Shown: one piece after another, positions 36,001-45,423 of the stretch
How positions within the stretch are numbered: the first letter of the stretch is position 1
How the letters are laid out: each line of letters begins with the position of its first letter
Translations under genes and position numbers: made by a program
Assembly (NCBI GenBank): GCA_039583875.1
Contig: CM077150.1
Location: 47,072,261-47,136,260, forward strand
DNA: 64,000 nt
DNA from: Platanthera guangdongensis
Lineage: Eukaryota > Streptophyta > Magnoliopsida > Asparagales > Orchidaceae
Direction of reading: 5' to 3'
The notes under the pieces: generated by a model
Databases searched by the model: none
What the model was told of the DNA's origin: nothing
The model's input: only the letters and a program-made list of their open reading frames with translations

Positions 36001-37124
36001 GTAAACTCAGGAAGGCCCTCTATGGGTTGAAGCAAGCTCCTAGAGCTTGGTATGGGAAGATTGCAGAGTACTTGCAACTCTGTGGATACCTTGCTTCCAA
36101 CTCGGATTCAAGCTTGTTCGTCAAGAAGAAGGGGGAGCTGCAAGTCTTGGTCCTGCTGTATGTGGATGACATGATCATCACAGGGAACTCGGAGGGGGAA
36201 GTAGCAAGGCTTAGGGCTGAGCTTGCTATACGCTTCGAGATAAAAGACTTGGGAGAGTTGCATCACTTTCTCGATATTGAAGTGGAGAGGAAGGAGTGCG
36301 GGGTTCTCATTTGCCAGAAAGGGTATGCTGATCGCATTGTGATGCGGTTCGGCATGGGCGAAGGGAAGAAGTGCTCTACTCCACTGGAACCTGGGCTGAA
36401 GTTTCGATGAGATGAGGGAAGGGTTCTCCATGATCCCTTGGTGTTCATGGCTCTTGTTGGGAGCTTGATTTAACTGACGATTACAAGGCCGAACATTGCT
36501 TATGTTGTTGGCCGATTAAGTCAGTATATGGCTGAACCAAGGCAATCTCATCTAGTGGCAGCGAAGGGTATTCTGAAGTATGTCAAGGCTTCTTCTGACA
36601 TGGGACTCCTCTATAGAAGGGACTCGGAGTTTGCGTTGCTCGGGTACACGGATGCTGACTATGGCGGTGATTCGGATGATCGGAGGTCTACTTCAGGTTA
36701 TGTGTTCACTTGCGGTTCAGCTAGCATCTCGTGGTGTAGCAAGAAGCAGGACTCGGTGTCGGTTTCAACCACGGAGGTGGAGTATAAGGCTTCGGCCTTG
36801 GCTGCTCGGGAAGACTTTTGGTTGAGGAGGCTTATAGAGGATGTTCATGAAGAAGTGCAAGGGCCTACTTTACTCCGGGGTGACAATGAGAGTGCTCTCA
36901 AACTGGTAAACAATCCAGTGTGTCACGCCAGGACCAAGCATATAGAGATTGATCACCATTTCATCAGGAAGAAGGTGTTGGAAGGATCTCTGCTGGTCGG
37001 GCATGTTCGGAGTGAAGATAATCTTGCTGACATCTTCACGAAGCCACTGTCGAAGGGGCCCTTTGAGCGCTTGCGCAGCTTGCGGGGCTTGGTCACCACT
37101 TCCCACTTCAAGGGGGAGTGTTGA
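33036..37124 (+). pseudogene. Copia-B gag-pol polyprotein, broken by stops
   Basis: Gag from ATG 33036 has GIELLTPTNFKKWKSC and LFDHIVGCESAADIW, with stops near 33213 and 33510. The knuckle CYRCHQ-GHFKRDC carries TGA at about 33820. Protease has WIVDSGCGHHLTG (about 33978). GAG-pre-integrase has IWHERLGHVGMDKL. Integrase has HGDLMGP, RTDNGGEF and AERKIRHLTE. An open frame of 448 codons covers 33927-35273 and ends at TGA 35271. RT (35298-36410) has [13 protein letters not shown] and LYVDDMIITGNS, with both catalytic boxes intact. RNase H (36528-37124) has ADYGGDSDDRRSTSGY and DNESALKLVNNPV. Stops at about 36408 and 36470 separate RT from RNase H. It is the best reference for reading the Copia-A insertions. 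Confidence 0.9.
37109..37118 (+). promoter_or_regulatory. Copia-B polypurine tract
   Basis: CAAGGGGGAG lies directly before the 3' LTR start at 37119. Confidence 0.8.
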
Positions 37125-37712
37125 ATTTTGTGAAGTGGAAGTGGTTGACGGGACAGGCCGGGCGGCCTGGGAGGACAGCTTTGGCGGACTGGGCGGACTG
37201 TGATGTGCGGCCTGGTGGAAGGTCTAGTGGAAAGCCGGCTGTCGTCTGAGCGGGTTGTTGCACGGAGTCCGCGGACTGTGCGGCCTGGTATCTGCGGATA
37301 GGACGTTGGATTTGGTTTAACCAAGGAGCGGACTGAGCGGATAGAGGCTTGCGGACTGGTGCATTGCTCAGTGTCCACGTGTGCAAGCTTGTGCTGATAG
37401 GCGGTTTGGCTCATGTCCGCGGGAAGCTTGCGGACTGGTGTGTCCGCAGTGTGGGCTGTTGCGGACTGTGCTTAGAGCTTGGCTGAGGCCTTGTCGAGCT
37501 CTGGTGACACAGCAGGTGCTTTGCTGTGGAGGTCTTTGGCGGACTGGATTATGAAGTCCGGGAGATGACTGCTGTGTTGGGCAGGAGTGCGAGGAACCTG
37601 CGGACTGCTGGCGGTCTGTGCTAAGGTGTTTGGCGGACGGGAGTTTGAGTTCGTCATGCTCGCATTAGCCCTTGATGGTTTTGGACTTGGTCACATTCTG
37701 TGTCAAGACCAT
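37119..37712 (+). repeat. Copia-B 3' LTR, 5' part only
   Basis: It matches the first part of the 5' LTR, with one short deletion near 37195 and many transitions. It stops at GTCAAGACCAT; in the 5' LTR the next bases are GGTGTCCGCGG. The break coincides with the TG start of Gypsy-E, so ACCAT (37708-37712) is the likely target duplication. Confidence 0.88.
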
Positions 37713-38945
37713 TGATGGCGACGGCCATCATGATGGCGATTACGACAATGGCGGCCTAATTGGTAAAGATGACGGCGATGACGACGATGGCGGCGATGAC
37801 GACGATGGCGCACGTGGTGTTCATGGCGATCGCGAGATATTGGCGGAAGATGAAGATGATGATCCACCGGCCAAGGATTTGCGGCGCCGCAGCGGCCATG
37901 ACTACAATCTTCGCCAATGGAAATAGACTTATTATCATTAATAATTTTAATTTGCTAGTTTATGAGTTTTTAATAATTGACATTTTTATGTTGGTGTGCG
38001 TTTAGTCACTGTTTTGGGCTGCTTATAGTTTTTGTTTGATGTAAGCCTTATAAAAGGCCATGACTATTGTTTTTATCATTAGTTTATGAATGAATTGAAA
38101 ACCTAAATTCCTCCAACCTAATTTCTCTCCTTCATCCCTCTTAGCTGCCGCCTCCCTTAGGGGTTCTTCTTCTCCAAAGCTCTTGGCCGCCCCTCCTTCT
38201 CACTTCTTTTCCTCTTCTTTCATCTACTCCCTTTCCCCCACTCTTCAATACCTCCATCATCGTGTTTCTCCTCCACGGTTTCTTCACCTCCCATCAATCT
38301 TCGGTCTCCTTCGGTTTGGGGAGTCAAGTGCAAGGAAGAAGAGGCCATCGTGGACTTCTACGGCGAAAGGCGGGGAAGACGATCGAGTTTTCTCATCATT
38401 GGTGCATCTCCCGTCGCGTCCAAGGAAAGCGATCGTTCTTGTTTGTGGATCCAACATCTCGGATCTACTATTCCGAGCGGGGTAACGAAACCATCTACTC
38501 ACGAGATTTCTTTCTTAGATAGTTCTTGTGGTGGCGACTTTTGCGTGGAATTTGAATCGTTGAATTTTCGCGGTACTACTTTTAATAGTTTGTCATTTTT
38601 GTTTTGTTTTCCGAAGATCCTTCGAGAGGAGTGGCGATCCTCGCTTCTTTGTTTTAGTTGGGATATATCCTACCATTTTCCGAATTCGTGATTTATTTTT
38701 TGGTGGATCTATTTTGGTACAACTCCAAGCTCGTCGGAATAAATATTATTCCCTTTAGCCGGAAAGGATTTTGGCCTATAGCCATTCTCCATTCCTTTAA
38801 CGGATCGGCTATCCGTATGTTAGCGCGACAGATAAATTAAATCATTGTGACGGCTGCGTTTCATAGTGTGCTGGTTAGAGAGCGTTGAGAGTTGCGAGCG
38901 TCGTCGTCACGCCGTCCGTGTAGGATCTTTTAGGACGGACCTACA
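37713..38945 (+). repeat. Gypsy-E 5' LTR
   Basis: It begins TGATGGCGACGG and ends GGACGGACCTACA (alternative end 38948, CATCA). The 5' portion contains a GAT/GAC/GGC triplet-rich stretch (about 37722-37815) that reads as Asp/Gly codons in one frame. A TATAAAA box at 38049-38055 sits in an AT-rich core. The U5 part is pyrimidine-rich. The right partner LTR is outside the window, so the left end rests on the Copia-B comparison. Confidence 0.75.
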
Positions 38946-38951
38946 TCAATT

Positions 38952-38963
38952 TGGTATCAAAGC
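38952..38963 (+). promoter_or_regulatory. Gypsy-E primer-binding site
   Basis: TGGTATCAAAGC is a one-base variant of the Met-tRNA type and lies a few bases after the LTR end. Confidence 0.7.
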
Positions 38964-39007
38964 GAGATTCTCGTCAATTTCCTAATTGACACTCTTCCCC
39001 CTCTTCA

Positions 39008-39125
39008 AATTAAAAACAAATAAATTTCAAAATTCAAATTTCAAATTTCAAAATTCAAAATTTAAATTTCAAATTTCAAATTCCAAAATTTCAAATTACA
39101 AATTTCAAATATCAAAATTCAAAAA
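39008..39125. repeat. AT-rich TTCAAATT microrepeat in leader
   Basis: Interspersed AAATTTCAAA and AAAATTCAAA units alternate for about 120 bp between the PBS and gag. The rest of the leader to 39364 shows no coding or repeat structure. Confidence 0.8.
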
Positions 39126-39364
39126 AAATATTCTTGTTGGTCTGCCAATAGCGGCCTAGATTTCTTATTTTTCAGCAAAATTAAAAAAATAAATTTTTTA
39201 AATAAACCTCATATTTTTTCCAGCAAGAAAATCTATTTTATATATTTATAATCTTAGTGGCTAAGCGGGAACAATTCTATCTTTCCTAGAATTAGTTGTT
39301 CAGGTACCATTTCTTTGCATTCGCATAAAATCCGGATCGAGTGTCCTCTCCGGTTCACACTGAA

Positions 39365-39475
39365 ATGGCTTTCGACGTTAACGCTTCCAATCGTCCCCTG
39401 ACTTATCTACACACTAATATTTTTACCTATGATGGTTATGGGGATCCCAAGTATTTTAGATACTAGCTTGAGGGG
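39365..39475 (+). pseudogene. Gypsy-E gag, N-terminal part
   Basis: ATG 39365 opens a frame reading MAFDVNASNRPLTYL and then GYGDPKYFRY, followed by an in-frame TAG (39464) where a Trp is expected, and LEG. At 39475 it is cut by Copia-C. Removing Copia-C and one AGGGG copy joins it in frame to the segment starting at 63126. Function would be capsid formation; with the stop it is probably dead. Confidence 0.7.
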
Positions 39476-39883
39476 TGTTGAAGTATTAGACCGGGCGGCT
39501 TAGCGGTCTGATCCAGCGGTTTGTTGACCGGGCGGCGTAGCGGTCTGATCCAGCGGTTTGTTGACCGAGCGGTCTGGCGATCTCACTCTGAAGCCTGGAG
39601 ACCGGGCGGTCTATCGGTCTACCATTGCGGCCTGTTCTATCCTGCTGGAGTTGCCGAGCGGTTAACTCATCTATCTAACCGCGCGGCCTGTGCGGTCACC
39701 TTTATTCTAGCCGCTCAGTATTGTAAATGTTTAGTCCCACAATGTTTGTATTCTCTCTTTCTTATCTCCTCCATTCTATATAAGGGAGGCCATACCTTTG
39801 TAAATGATATAGTTTTTGGATAATAAAATTTCAATTATTCAAAAGTTTATCCGCTTGTTCTCTTTTTTTGCTACTTTCTAACA
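39476..39883 (+). repeat. Copia-C 5' LTR
   Basis: It runs TGTTGAAGTATTAG...CTTTCTAACA. The U3 part carries repeats of GACCGGGCGG, AGCGGTCTGATCC (a 38-bp unit in tandem near 39490-39565) and CCGCGCGG. A TATATAA box is at 39777-39783, and GTCCCACA lies just upstream. Confidence 0.95.
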
Positions 39884-39896
39884 TGGTATCAGAGCA
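39884..39896 (+). promoter_or_regulatory. Copia-C primer-binding site
   Basis: TGGTATCAGAGCA directly follows the LTR. Confidence 0.9.
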
Positions 39897-40244
39897 CACG
39901 GTCATTTCCTCCTGATTCTGTGCGCTCTCTGCTGTTCGCGGCTTGTTTTCCGCTTTCTGCGACCTGTCTCGCGACTTGCCTTCTCTTCTGTCCGCTACCC
40001 TGTTCGCGCGGCTTGTTTCTGTCCGCTGCCCTGTTCGCGCGGCTTGCTTCTTCTTGGCTCTCTTCTCCTACTACTATTCGTCGCAGCGACCTGTTTCCTT
40101 GTCGCCGCGCTCCTTGTTCTTTCTTGCCTCTCCGACTTCCTAGTCGTTGCGGCCTGTCCCTGTCCGCCTCTGCTTTCCCCATTTCCGCTTGTCTCTATAC
40201 TCGCGGTTTGCTGCTGTGATCTGCCTGACCGTGCGGGTTGTTCC
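39897..40244 (+). repeat. Copia-C leader, GC-rich CGCGCGGCTTG repeats (part 1)
   Basis: The leader between PBS and gag contains direct repeats around TGTTCGCGCGGCTTG and CTGTCCGCTGCCC. It is cut by SIRE-B at GTTCC (40240-40244) and resumes at 57950-58132 with more CGCGCGGCTTCTTC repeats. Long frames here are repeat artefacts. Confidence 0.75.
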
Positions 40245-41133
40245 TGAAAGATATGGTACCTAAACACCTAGAGGGGGGTGAATAGGTGACCTAAACCTTT
40301 TTAAAACTTTGTTGGCAGCACAACAGTTATTTCACAGATTACTACAGCTAACAGCAATTACAGAAATCAAACAGTCAATCCACAGCACAGCACAGCAGAC
40401 ACACTAATTTATAGTGGTTCCCCAATCTTTGGGTACATCCACTTTCCCCCTTCGCCTATCTAGCAGTGTACTACATTCGGCCAAACTTCTCCACTATCTC
40501 AGAACCCAACAAGGTTCCTACACCTCAGGCCCAAAGCCTTACACTCAGCCACAAAGGCCTACACTCAGCCACCCAGGCCTACACTCAGCCAATTAAGGCC
40601 TACACTCAGAGTTCTTCAACTCCTACACTCAGGCAATCAAGCCCTACCCTCAGCCTTTATAATATAGGCTTACAATTCTCTCAAATCCAATGGATCCTAC
40701 AAGTTAAAATAGAAATACAATTGTTAACTCTACAACTCAGAAAATAAGAGAGGAGTTGAGAGTTTCTTGAAGAGTTCTTGGAAGAACTCAGTTAGATCCA
40801 AACTGACTTAGCTTCCTTCAAAGCTTCTTGAGTTAGAACTGAATTAGTCTGAATCTTCTGCAGTTGATCCTTGACCTCTGCTTCTTGAGATCCAGATGTT
40901 TCTGAATCCTTCTTCTCAGCCTTAGTTCCAAAGACTGAATTCTTGATTGGAGCTCTCTCTCTCCAACTTCTTAGATCTGCAGTTGGACTGACAGATCTTC
41001 TTGTGTTGATCCTCTGTATATGACTTTTCTGATTTCTTGAAGAATCTGATCAACCACTTTAAGTATTCTTCACAACTACTTGTAACCAACAACAATCAAT
41101 CACACACACTTTTTCTGTAAACAATGGGTGCCT

Positions 41134-41140
41134 ATTTATA
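41134..41140 (-). promoter_or_regulatory. SIRE-B LTR TATA box
   Basis: TATAAAT on the minus strand (GCCTATAAATAGGC context), downstream of the palindrome array. The copy in the 5' LTR is at 56786-56792. Confidence 0.7.
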
Positions 41141-41273
41141 GGCTTCCTTCATGGTAACCGGCTGATCCGGTTCATAACAGACTTCTGATTTCTCTGACAG
41201 TTGCAGTAGACCGGCTGGATCGGCAGCTGTCATGTCAACCAGTCACTTCTTGAAATTCTCTAACTGTCAGATA

Positions 41274-42147
41274 GTGTCGAGACTTTCTGTTCTTAAGTGT
41301 CGACACTTATAGACTAAGTGTCGACACATGTTGTGTAAGTGTCGACACAAGTCTACAAGGTGTTGACACAATTCCTTGTATGTCTCGACACAGATTCTTC
41401 TGCATGTGTCGACACTGAAATTGAGTGTCGACACAAGTCTTATTCTTCATTCTTTAACTGTATTCTTCTAAGTGTCGACACATGTTCTTTGTGTCGACAC
41501 ATCTTCATGTGTTGAAACTGTCAAGTGTCGACACTGCTTCTTGGTGTCGACACAAGTCTTCACTTTTGTTTCTTCAGCTGAGTGTCGACACATTCCTTTA
41601 GTGTCGACACTTTTACTTAGAATATTTTGTAACTTTTCTGTTCTTTGCTAAGTGTCGACACAGCTCCTTGTGTCGACACTTTCTTCAAGTGTAGAGTCTT
41701 CAACTAAGTGTCGACACATTGTGCTGAGTGTCGACACTTTCTTCAAGTGTTGACTTTCCTGGTTGTGTGTCGACACATTGTGCTGAGTGTCGACACTTTC
41801 TTCAAATACTGACTCTTCAGCATAGCGTCGACACATTGTGTTGAGTGTCGACACTTGTACTTAGATTCTGCAGACTTTTGCTGAGTGTCGACACAGCTCC
41901 AAGTGTCGACACTTTCTGGTGTAGACACAGCTCTTCTAGGTGTCGACACTTCTGCTAAGTGTCGACACAGCTTTTCTGCATACTTCTTCACTGAGTGTCG
42001 ACACAGCTCCAAGTGTCGACACTTTCTGTCTGGTGTCGACTCTTCATTCCAGGTGTCGACACAATGACTCCAAGTGTCGACACTGCTTGTCTGGGTGTCG
42101 ACACAAGCTTTCTCAAGTGTCGACACTTTCCCTCTGGGTGTCGACAC
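41274..42147. repeat. GTGTCGACAC palindrome array, SIRE-B 3' LTR
   Basis: Roughly 40 copies of GTGTCGACAC or near variants are spaced mostly 15-30 bp apart over about 870 bp. The 10-base motif is a perfect palindrome with core GTCGAC. The equivalent in the 5' LTR is at 56926-57800, with one or two unit-level differences. Confidence 0.95.
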
Positions 42148-42292
42148 ATGGACTTAGAAACTTTTAGCTTCAGTCTAGTGAATACCTAACCTGCAAAAGT
42201 AACTCAAACACACATCAAATACATTATGATGTATATCATTGAGTTAGGTGAGGCTTCTTCAAATCAGGTACATTTGATCAATGTACCCAACA

Positions 42293-42306
42293 ATCTCCCC
42301 CTATTT
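42293..42306 (-). promoter_or_regulatory. SIRE-B polypurine tract
   Basis: AAATAGGGGGAGAT on the minus strand adjoins the 3' LTR, nearly identical to the SIRE-A tract. The stretch 42307-42571 between it and the 3' ORF is AT-rich and shows no further gene. Confidence 0.88.
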
Positions 42307-42571
42307 GGAGAAGTCATAACCCTTAGTCAATGATATACACCATTCACAATTAAAAAATTATAAAATGATGAAAAGCAAATTATAATCAGCAGGGTTAACA
42401 TGAACATGTAAAACTTCACACATATACACATTCAACATTCCAGAACAAATAAGAAACAGACATATTTCAGAACAATCATAATATATTTATCATATATTGT
42501 TCTAACATAGTTCCTTATACATTTTCAATGTTGTACAAAAATGTTTTTCATTTAAAAGTTTACAACAGGCT

Positions 42572-45388
42572 TCAAGTAAAATTCCTAATCCATTTCAGAT
42601 CAGGTTCTTTGATAACTATTCCCTTTCCAGCTTTAACTTGAGCTTTGACAGCAGCAGCAGTAGTAGGCTCAGCATCAGCAGGCTTCTTGCCTTTGGAGTC
42701 CTTCTTCTTTAGTTCTTCAGCCTTGATTTTTTGTCTCTCAAAATAATGATAGGGCTTAGGAAAGTACTTGCTAGGCTCCACAGCTGTAGGAGGTAGCTTT
42801 CCTAACTTAGCCTTCCTTCTATACTGGACAATGGCTTCCTGCCTGATCTCATGCTTCCTCCATTCTGCTTCTGAGAACCATTTATTCCTTTCATGAGCAT
42901 TGTCCTTGGCTGCTTTCCAGGCTGTGAGAATGATGTTCCTAGAAGTAGGGCTCCACTGTTCAAAATCTGGTTTTTGCTCAGCAAGTTCCCTGAACTTCTT
43001 CTTTGACAGCCTTGTTTCTTCTTCTTTGTCCATAGCCTCTTGCATAGCTGCTGTAATAGGTTGAGTAACCTTTTCTAAATGGACATTGTCCTTGCCCCCA
43101 GATGGGCTATACATAGTGCTCACCTCTGCATGAATCATTTCAAAATCTGGAGGTGGATAAATGACTTGAGCTACTTCTTGTGGCTCACCTCCAAAATAGG
43201 CAGGGTTCAGTCCAGATTCAGCAACTTCATTGTCATCACACAGGGGAGGATATCCAAGTGTAGCCCTGATTGAATTTGAAATCCATTTTGCATGCTCAGA
43301 ACTGGCCTTGACTAACACTCTCTCCCCCTTTATGACTTCTTGGGCTACATGGTCTCTTACATCATCTTTCTGGAACCTGATTTGGCTGTCCAAATACCTT
43401 ATGCCATCCTTAAAGAAAGGTCTAAGCTTGGTAAGCTGTTCAGAAATGACCTTCTGGGAATCCTTGATTGCAGTCTTGACAGCAGCAAGTTCTTCTTGAA
43501 AAGCTTTATCAAATTCAGCCTTGGCAGCATCAGCAGAAGTAGATGGTTCAGCAGACTTATTCTTTAATTCAGTCACTATAGCATTGTGAGAGGCAGTTAA
43601 ATTGTCATTCATTCTTAATTGATTCTCCAGCACATAGCCTTGCTTTAGTGCTATATCATCCACTTGAGTCTTTATTTTTTCTTGGTGGGTTGCCAGATAG
43701 ACCACTGCATGAGCACCCTTGGTAAAACAGTCAGTCATCTCCTTTTTATTAAGGTTCATTTCAAACCTTATTGACTTGATGTCCTGTGCCAGATCCGATT
43801 GAAGTGCCTTGTGCCCTTCATCAACATAAGTTTCTATAGCCTTCCTTTGTTCATCCATCTTGATTTGCATTGCAAGCAGTAGAGCACTGTAATCAGTTGA
43901 TGGAGCTTGTTGGACTAAGGAGTGTTGAGCAACAGTTTGTAGAGCCTTCTTGTAGCTCTGACTCCTTCTTTTGAAAACAAAGAATTGTTTCTTCTTAGCT
44001 TGCTCAGTTTCTTCATCCTCAGACTCTGATGTACTTGCTATATTTACCCTATCCTTAGGGCTTGAGGGTCTGTCAGCTTGCACATCTAGTGCCTTCTCAG
44101 TATCTAGCCTTATAGGCTCTTCCTGAACTTCCAGATTCTCCCCCTCAACAGCAGCACCCTTCTCTTCAGTAGCAGCATTCTTCCCTTCATCAGCAGCAGT
44201 CTTGTCCATGTCAAAGTCCTCTTGATCTAAATTCAGAAATAGATCTTCCATTGTATATTCTGGGGGTGACTGAGCAGGAAATGTACTGGGTACATTAACT
44301 ACAGCAGATGTGTCTTGGAGAACAACATCTGGTTCTTGAGTTGCTTGCTGATTTTGCTGATGGACATCAGACAAATCAGAATTTATTATAGAAAAATCTA
44401 AAGTATTGAGGTCAGATAGTACCTCTTGGATAATTATTGTAGCTTGCTCACTCTCCAGTGTAGAGGGTTGTTCTACAGCTGGAGGCTCCCCCTGGATTTC
44501 AGCTGGCTCTTGAGGAGCAGGTGACTTCTCTGCAGCCTCATCCTCATGATTATCAGGAGTGAAAACAACATGTTCTTCACTACCTGAGCTGCTGGAGGAC
44601 TCCTGAGTCACAGCAGCTATTTTCCTCTTCTTCTGTGGGGGTGAATCTTTCTTAGAAGCTTGTTTCTCAGGGGTGGTCAATTCCTTTGACAGTACCCTTT
44701 CCCACCTGGAGAAGATCCTCATGTCCATCCTTCTCATGTGGTTGATTTTAGCACCAGCAGCATTGCTCATTACCTCTGGTATTGTACCAGCCAGGTAGAG
44801 ACTAAGTATCCTGCCCAGATTGGGCTTTTTCAGACTTTCCTTTACTTTCTCAAACACAACCATGGACCAGTCTGTTTTGAGGTTGAAGATGATTCTAGTC
44901 ATAACACTGAACATGGAGGCTGACACCCTGTCATGCCCTCCAGTCTTGCTGAGGAGTACTTTGCCCACAATTTCTGACAGAAATTTTCCTTGGGTATTCA
45001 TTCCTTTCCTATTGAAGACAGAACCTATTTTCATCTTAGAATCTAGACCACACCAGGCAAGTGCTTCTTTGGTCTTAGATGTTGTTACTTCCTCTTCTTC
45101 CTGAACTTTAGGTAGCTGAAGTACCTTTCTCAGAGACTTGGGTGAAATCTTGACCTTGGTGCCATGCACCCTTGACTTGATTCTGTAGCCTGAGTCATCT
45201 ACAGACGCTCCAGTAAGAAATTCAATAACTTCCTTCTTCCAAATTTTGGTTGGTTCTGAAACCAAGAACTCCAATCCTGAATCGGTGATTAGGGTTACCA
45301 CCGATTTTATTTCTTGATTGCCATCGTCGAATGCGCCTCGCACGAGCTCATAGCCTTCGTTAACGTTCTCTTCCAGCTTGGGAGCCAT
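42572..45388 (-). CDS. SIRE-B 3' ORF product, 938 aa, function unknown
   Basis: An uninterrupted frame begins MAPKLEENVNEGYELV. Residues about 1-240 form a domain shared with the SIRE-A 3' ORF: KSRVHGTKVKISPKS, a LSEIVGKVLLSKT segment and RILSLYLAGTIPEV. Residues about 245-470 are acidic and Ser/Pro/Gln-rich. A short basic run (KKKQFFVFKRRSQSYKKAL) follows. Residues about 500-680 look coiled-coil and charged, and the C-terminus is Lys-rich (KYFPKPYHYFERQ, then KKKDSKGKKPA). I see no signal peptide and no hydrophobic membrane span, so an envelope role is not supported by the sequence. ATG 45388 follows a TATA box by about 100 bases. It is intact although gag-pol of the same element is not. The N-terminal domain resembles one seen in plant proteins annotated as putative plant transposon proteins (recalled family knowledge). 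Confidence 0.88.
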   Translation of the reverse strand: MAPKLEENVNEGYELVRGAFDDGNQEIKSVVTLITDSGLEFLVSEPTKIWKKEVIEFLTGASVDDSGYRIKSRVHGTKVKISPKSLRKVLQLPKVQEEEEVTTSKTKEALAWCGLDSKMKIGSVFNRKGMNTQGKFLSEIVGKVLLSKTGGHDRVSASMFSVMTRIIFNLKTDWSMVVFEKVKESLKKPNLGRILSLYLAGTIPEVMSNAAGAKINHMRRMDMRIFSRWERVLSKELTTPEKQASKKDSPPQKKRKIAAVTQESSSSSGSEEHVVFTPDNHEDEAAEKSPAPQEPAEIQGEPPAVEQPSTLESEQATIIIQEVLSDLNTLDFSIINSDLSDVHQQNQQATQEPDVVLQDTSAVVNVPSTFPAQSPPEYTMEDLFLNLDQEDFDMDKTAADEGKNAATEEKGAAVEGENLEVQEEPIRLDTEKALDVQADRPSSPKDRVNIASTSESEDEETEQAKKKQFFVFKRRSQSYKKALQTVAQHSLVQQAPSTDYSALLLAMQIKMDEQRKAIETYVDEGHKALQSDLAQDIKSIRFEMNLNKKEMTDCFTKGAHAVVYLATHQEKIKTQVDDIALKQGYVLENQLRMNDNLTASHNAIVTELKNKSAEPSTSADAAKAEFDKAFQEELAAVKTAIKDSQKVISEQLTKLRPFFKDGIRYLDSQIRFQKDDVRDHVAQEVIKGERVLVKASSEHAKWISNSIRATLGYPPLCDDNEVAESGLNPAYFGGEPQEVAQVIYPPPDFEMIHAEVSTMYSPSGGKDNVHLEKVTQPITAAMQEAMDKEEETRLSKKKFRELAEQKPDFEQWSPTSRNIILTAWKAAKDNAHERNKWFSEAEWRKHEIRQEAIVQYRRKAKLGKLPPTAVEPSKYFPKPYHYFERQKIKAEELKKKDSKGKKPADAEPTTAAAVKAQVKAGKGIVIKEPDLKWIRNFT

Positions 45389-45423
45389 TAGGGTTTGGAG
45401 AATTAGTCTTTAGAGAAGAGAAA

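Larger units (their letters stand above)
31245..37712 (+). mobile_element. Copia-B: Ty1/copia, same family as Copia-A
   Basis: A plus-strand copia element lies inside the Copia-A 5' LTR in opposite orientation. It has a complete 5' LTR (31245-32912), PBS, gag-pol, polypurine tract and the first 594 bp of its 3' LTR, which is cut at 37712 by Gypsy-E. The two LTR copies differ at many positions (my estimate is about 5%), mostly C/T and G/A, so it is clearly older than Copia-C, SIRE-B and Copia-D. Confidence 0.9.
40245..42292 (-). repeat. SIRE-B 3' LTR
   Basis: On the minus strand it runs TGTTGGGTACATTG...GGTACCATATCTTTCA, 2048 bp. It contains the GTGTCGACAC array, a TATAAAT box (plus-strand 41134-41140), CTACACTCAG-type short repeats (about 40545-40620) and the Sirevirus CACCCCCCTCTAGGTG end signature. 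Confidence 0.95.

Noticed and set aside
38183..38691. Frames of 86-113 codons in the Gypsy-E LTR (such as MAAPPSHFFSSSF)
   Set aside because: They lie in the pyrimidine-rich part of the LTR between the TATA box and the PBS, overlap each other in three frames and have no family motif.
37713..38950. Junction of a pol 3' end with a shared LTR in a tandem gypsy array
   Set aside because: The break in the Copia-B LTR at ACCAT is followed at once by a TG start, which a simple LTR insertion explains; kept only as an alternative in the findings.
39889..40267. Arg/Gln-rich and Ser/Leu-rich frames in the Copia-C leader
   Set aside because: They are translations of CGCGCGG leader repeats, both strands open, no Gag motif.
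41274..42147. Regularly spaced short palindromes resembling a CRISPR array
   Set aside because: The window is plant retrotransposon DNA. The motif is 10 bp with variable spacing, lies within an LTR and recurs in both LTRs; there are no cas genes.
41743..42189. Open frames rich in STLSVDT/CRHS repeats inside the SIRE-B LTR (also at 57395-57841)
   Set aside because: They are translations of the GTGTCGACAC array on both strands and have no homology or start context.
42572..45388. Calling the SIRE-B 3' ORF an envelope gene
   Set aside because: No signal peptide, membrane span or cleavage site is visible; the name would rest only on position.
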